Assembly: GCF_030848475.1 (NCBI RefSeq)
Contig: NZ_JAVDDS010000018.1
Span: 1 to 64,000 of the forward strand
DNA from: Herbivorax alkaliphila
Lineage (GTDB): Bacteria; Bacillota; Clostridia; Acetivibrionales; Acetivibrionaceae
Direction of reading: 5' to 3'
DNA: 64,000 nucleotides
A model generated the notes under the pieces. It was not told the DNA's origin. It saw only the letters and a program-made list of their open reading frames with translations, and searched no databases. Numbering within the stretch: the first letter of the stretch is position 1; each line of letters starts with the position of its first letter. Below, piece by piece: positions 63,851 through 64,000 of this stretch. The position numbers and the translations under genes are program-made.

Positions 63851-63880
63851 CTGCCTAGGTGTTATCAAATACCTAGGCAG
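63851..63880. repeat. Perfect 10-base inverted repeat
   Basis: CTGCCTAGGT and ACCTAGGCAG pair around GTTATCAAAT. It follows the stop of the last minus-strand gene but lacks a T-run. No gene is seen between 63585 and 63891. Confidence 0.55.
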
Positions 63881-63891
63881 TTTAGATGGTG

Positions 63892-64000
63892 TTAAGAAGA
63901 AGTGATACTAGACAGACGAATTATCCAGTCGTTTAAATGAGGATGGTGACTTTTAATAAATTCATATACTTCATTTCTCGATAGATATTCACCTTCCAAT
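63892..64000 (-). CDS. C-terminal end of an unidentified protein
   Basis: A minus-strand frame open to the window edge encodes about 35 residues (EGEYLSRNEVYEFIKSHHPH, then LNDWIIRLSS). The start lies beyond the window. No family is recognised from so short a tail. Confidence 0.5.
   Translation of the reverse strand, partial: LEGEYLSRNEVYEFIKSHHPHLNDWIIRLSSITSS

Overview
The window looks like the chromosome of a low-GC, spore-forming, cellulolytic clostridium, probably near Acetivibrio or Ruminiclostridium. The genus is my inference. It rests on a secreted GH81 glucanase with a type I dockerin (a cellulosome part), on sporulation genes (sigH, yyaC, ytxC, ytrH, ytrI), on a TGC-type T-box before cysE-cysS, and on AT-rich spacers with strong GGAGG ribosome sites.

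Layout. 1-1620: end of a mobile element with two overlapping tyrosine recombinases, joined to a decapitated fatty-acyl-AMP ligase gene. 2674-12793: the most interesting locus. It is a peptide (RiPP-like) cluster with two radical SAM/SPASM maturases, two tiny precursor genes whose cores are five or six 'CCD' units, an ABC exporter, and a MacAB-like trio of permease, ATPase and lipoprotein adaptor. 13090-45670: mostly core genome, with a GH2 beta-mannosidase, an orphan cytosine methyltransferase under an apparent LexA box, spore genes, yebC, an OGG1-type glycosylase, a structured RNA candidate, gltX, T-box-cysE-cysS-mrnC-rlmB, sigH, a cyclophilin lipoprotein, ytrH-ytrI, a Na/Pi transporter, an LTA-synthase-like enzyme, a KamB/NpmA-like 16S rRNA methyltransferase and the GH81 enzyme.

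46441-57640: a tRNA-Thr gene followed by two tandem genomic islands. The 3' half of the tRNA is repeated perfectly (60 bp) at 48059 and in decayed form at 57584. Island 1 is small: a dead parA and a DUF3368/UPF0175 toxin-antitoxin pair. Island 2 holds a clipped AbiEii, a nucleotidyltransferase with its small partner behind a four-half-site operator, a sugar acetyltransferase gene present twice (6,060 bp apart), a HaeIII-like methyltransferase with broken nuclease, an intact methyltransferase/PmeII-like nuclease pair, and fragments of a group II intron protein, Fic, transposase and DUF3990. An IS91-like transposase lies just beyond.

57640-64000: IS91-like element, a membrane protein, a lipoprotein, a truncated Fic gene, a DEAD-box helicase, a secreted protein with two near-identical 73-residue repeats, and the end of an unidentified gene.

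How parts work together: the peptide cluster supplies precursor, modification and export, but no dedicated leader peptidase is visible. The islands are defence and stabilisation modules in partial decay. Two of the three cytosine methyltransferases carry a GAAC-N4-GTTC site in the promoter region, which suggests a link between DNA damage and methylation.
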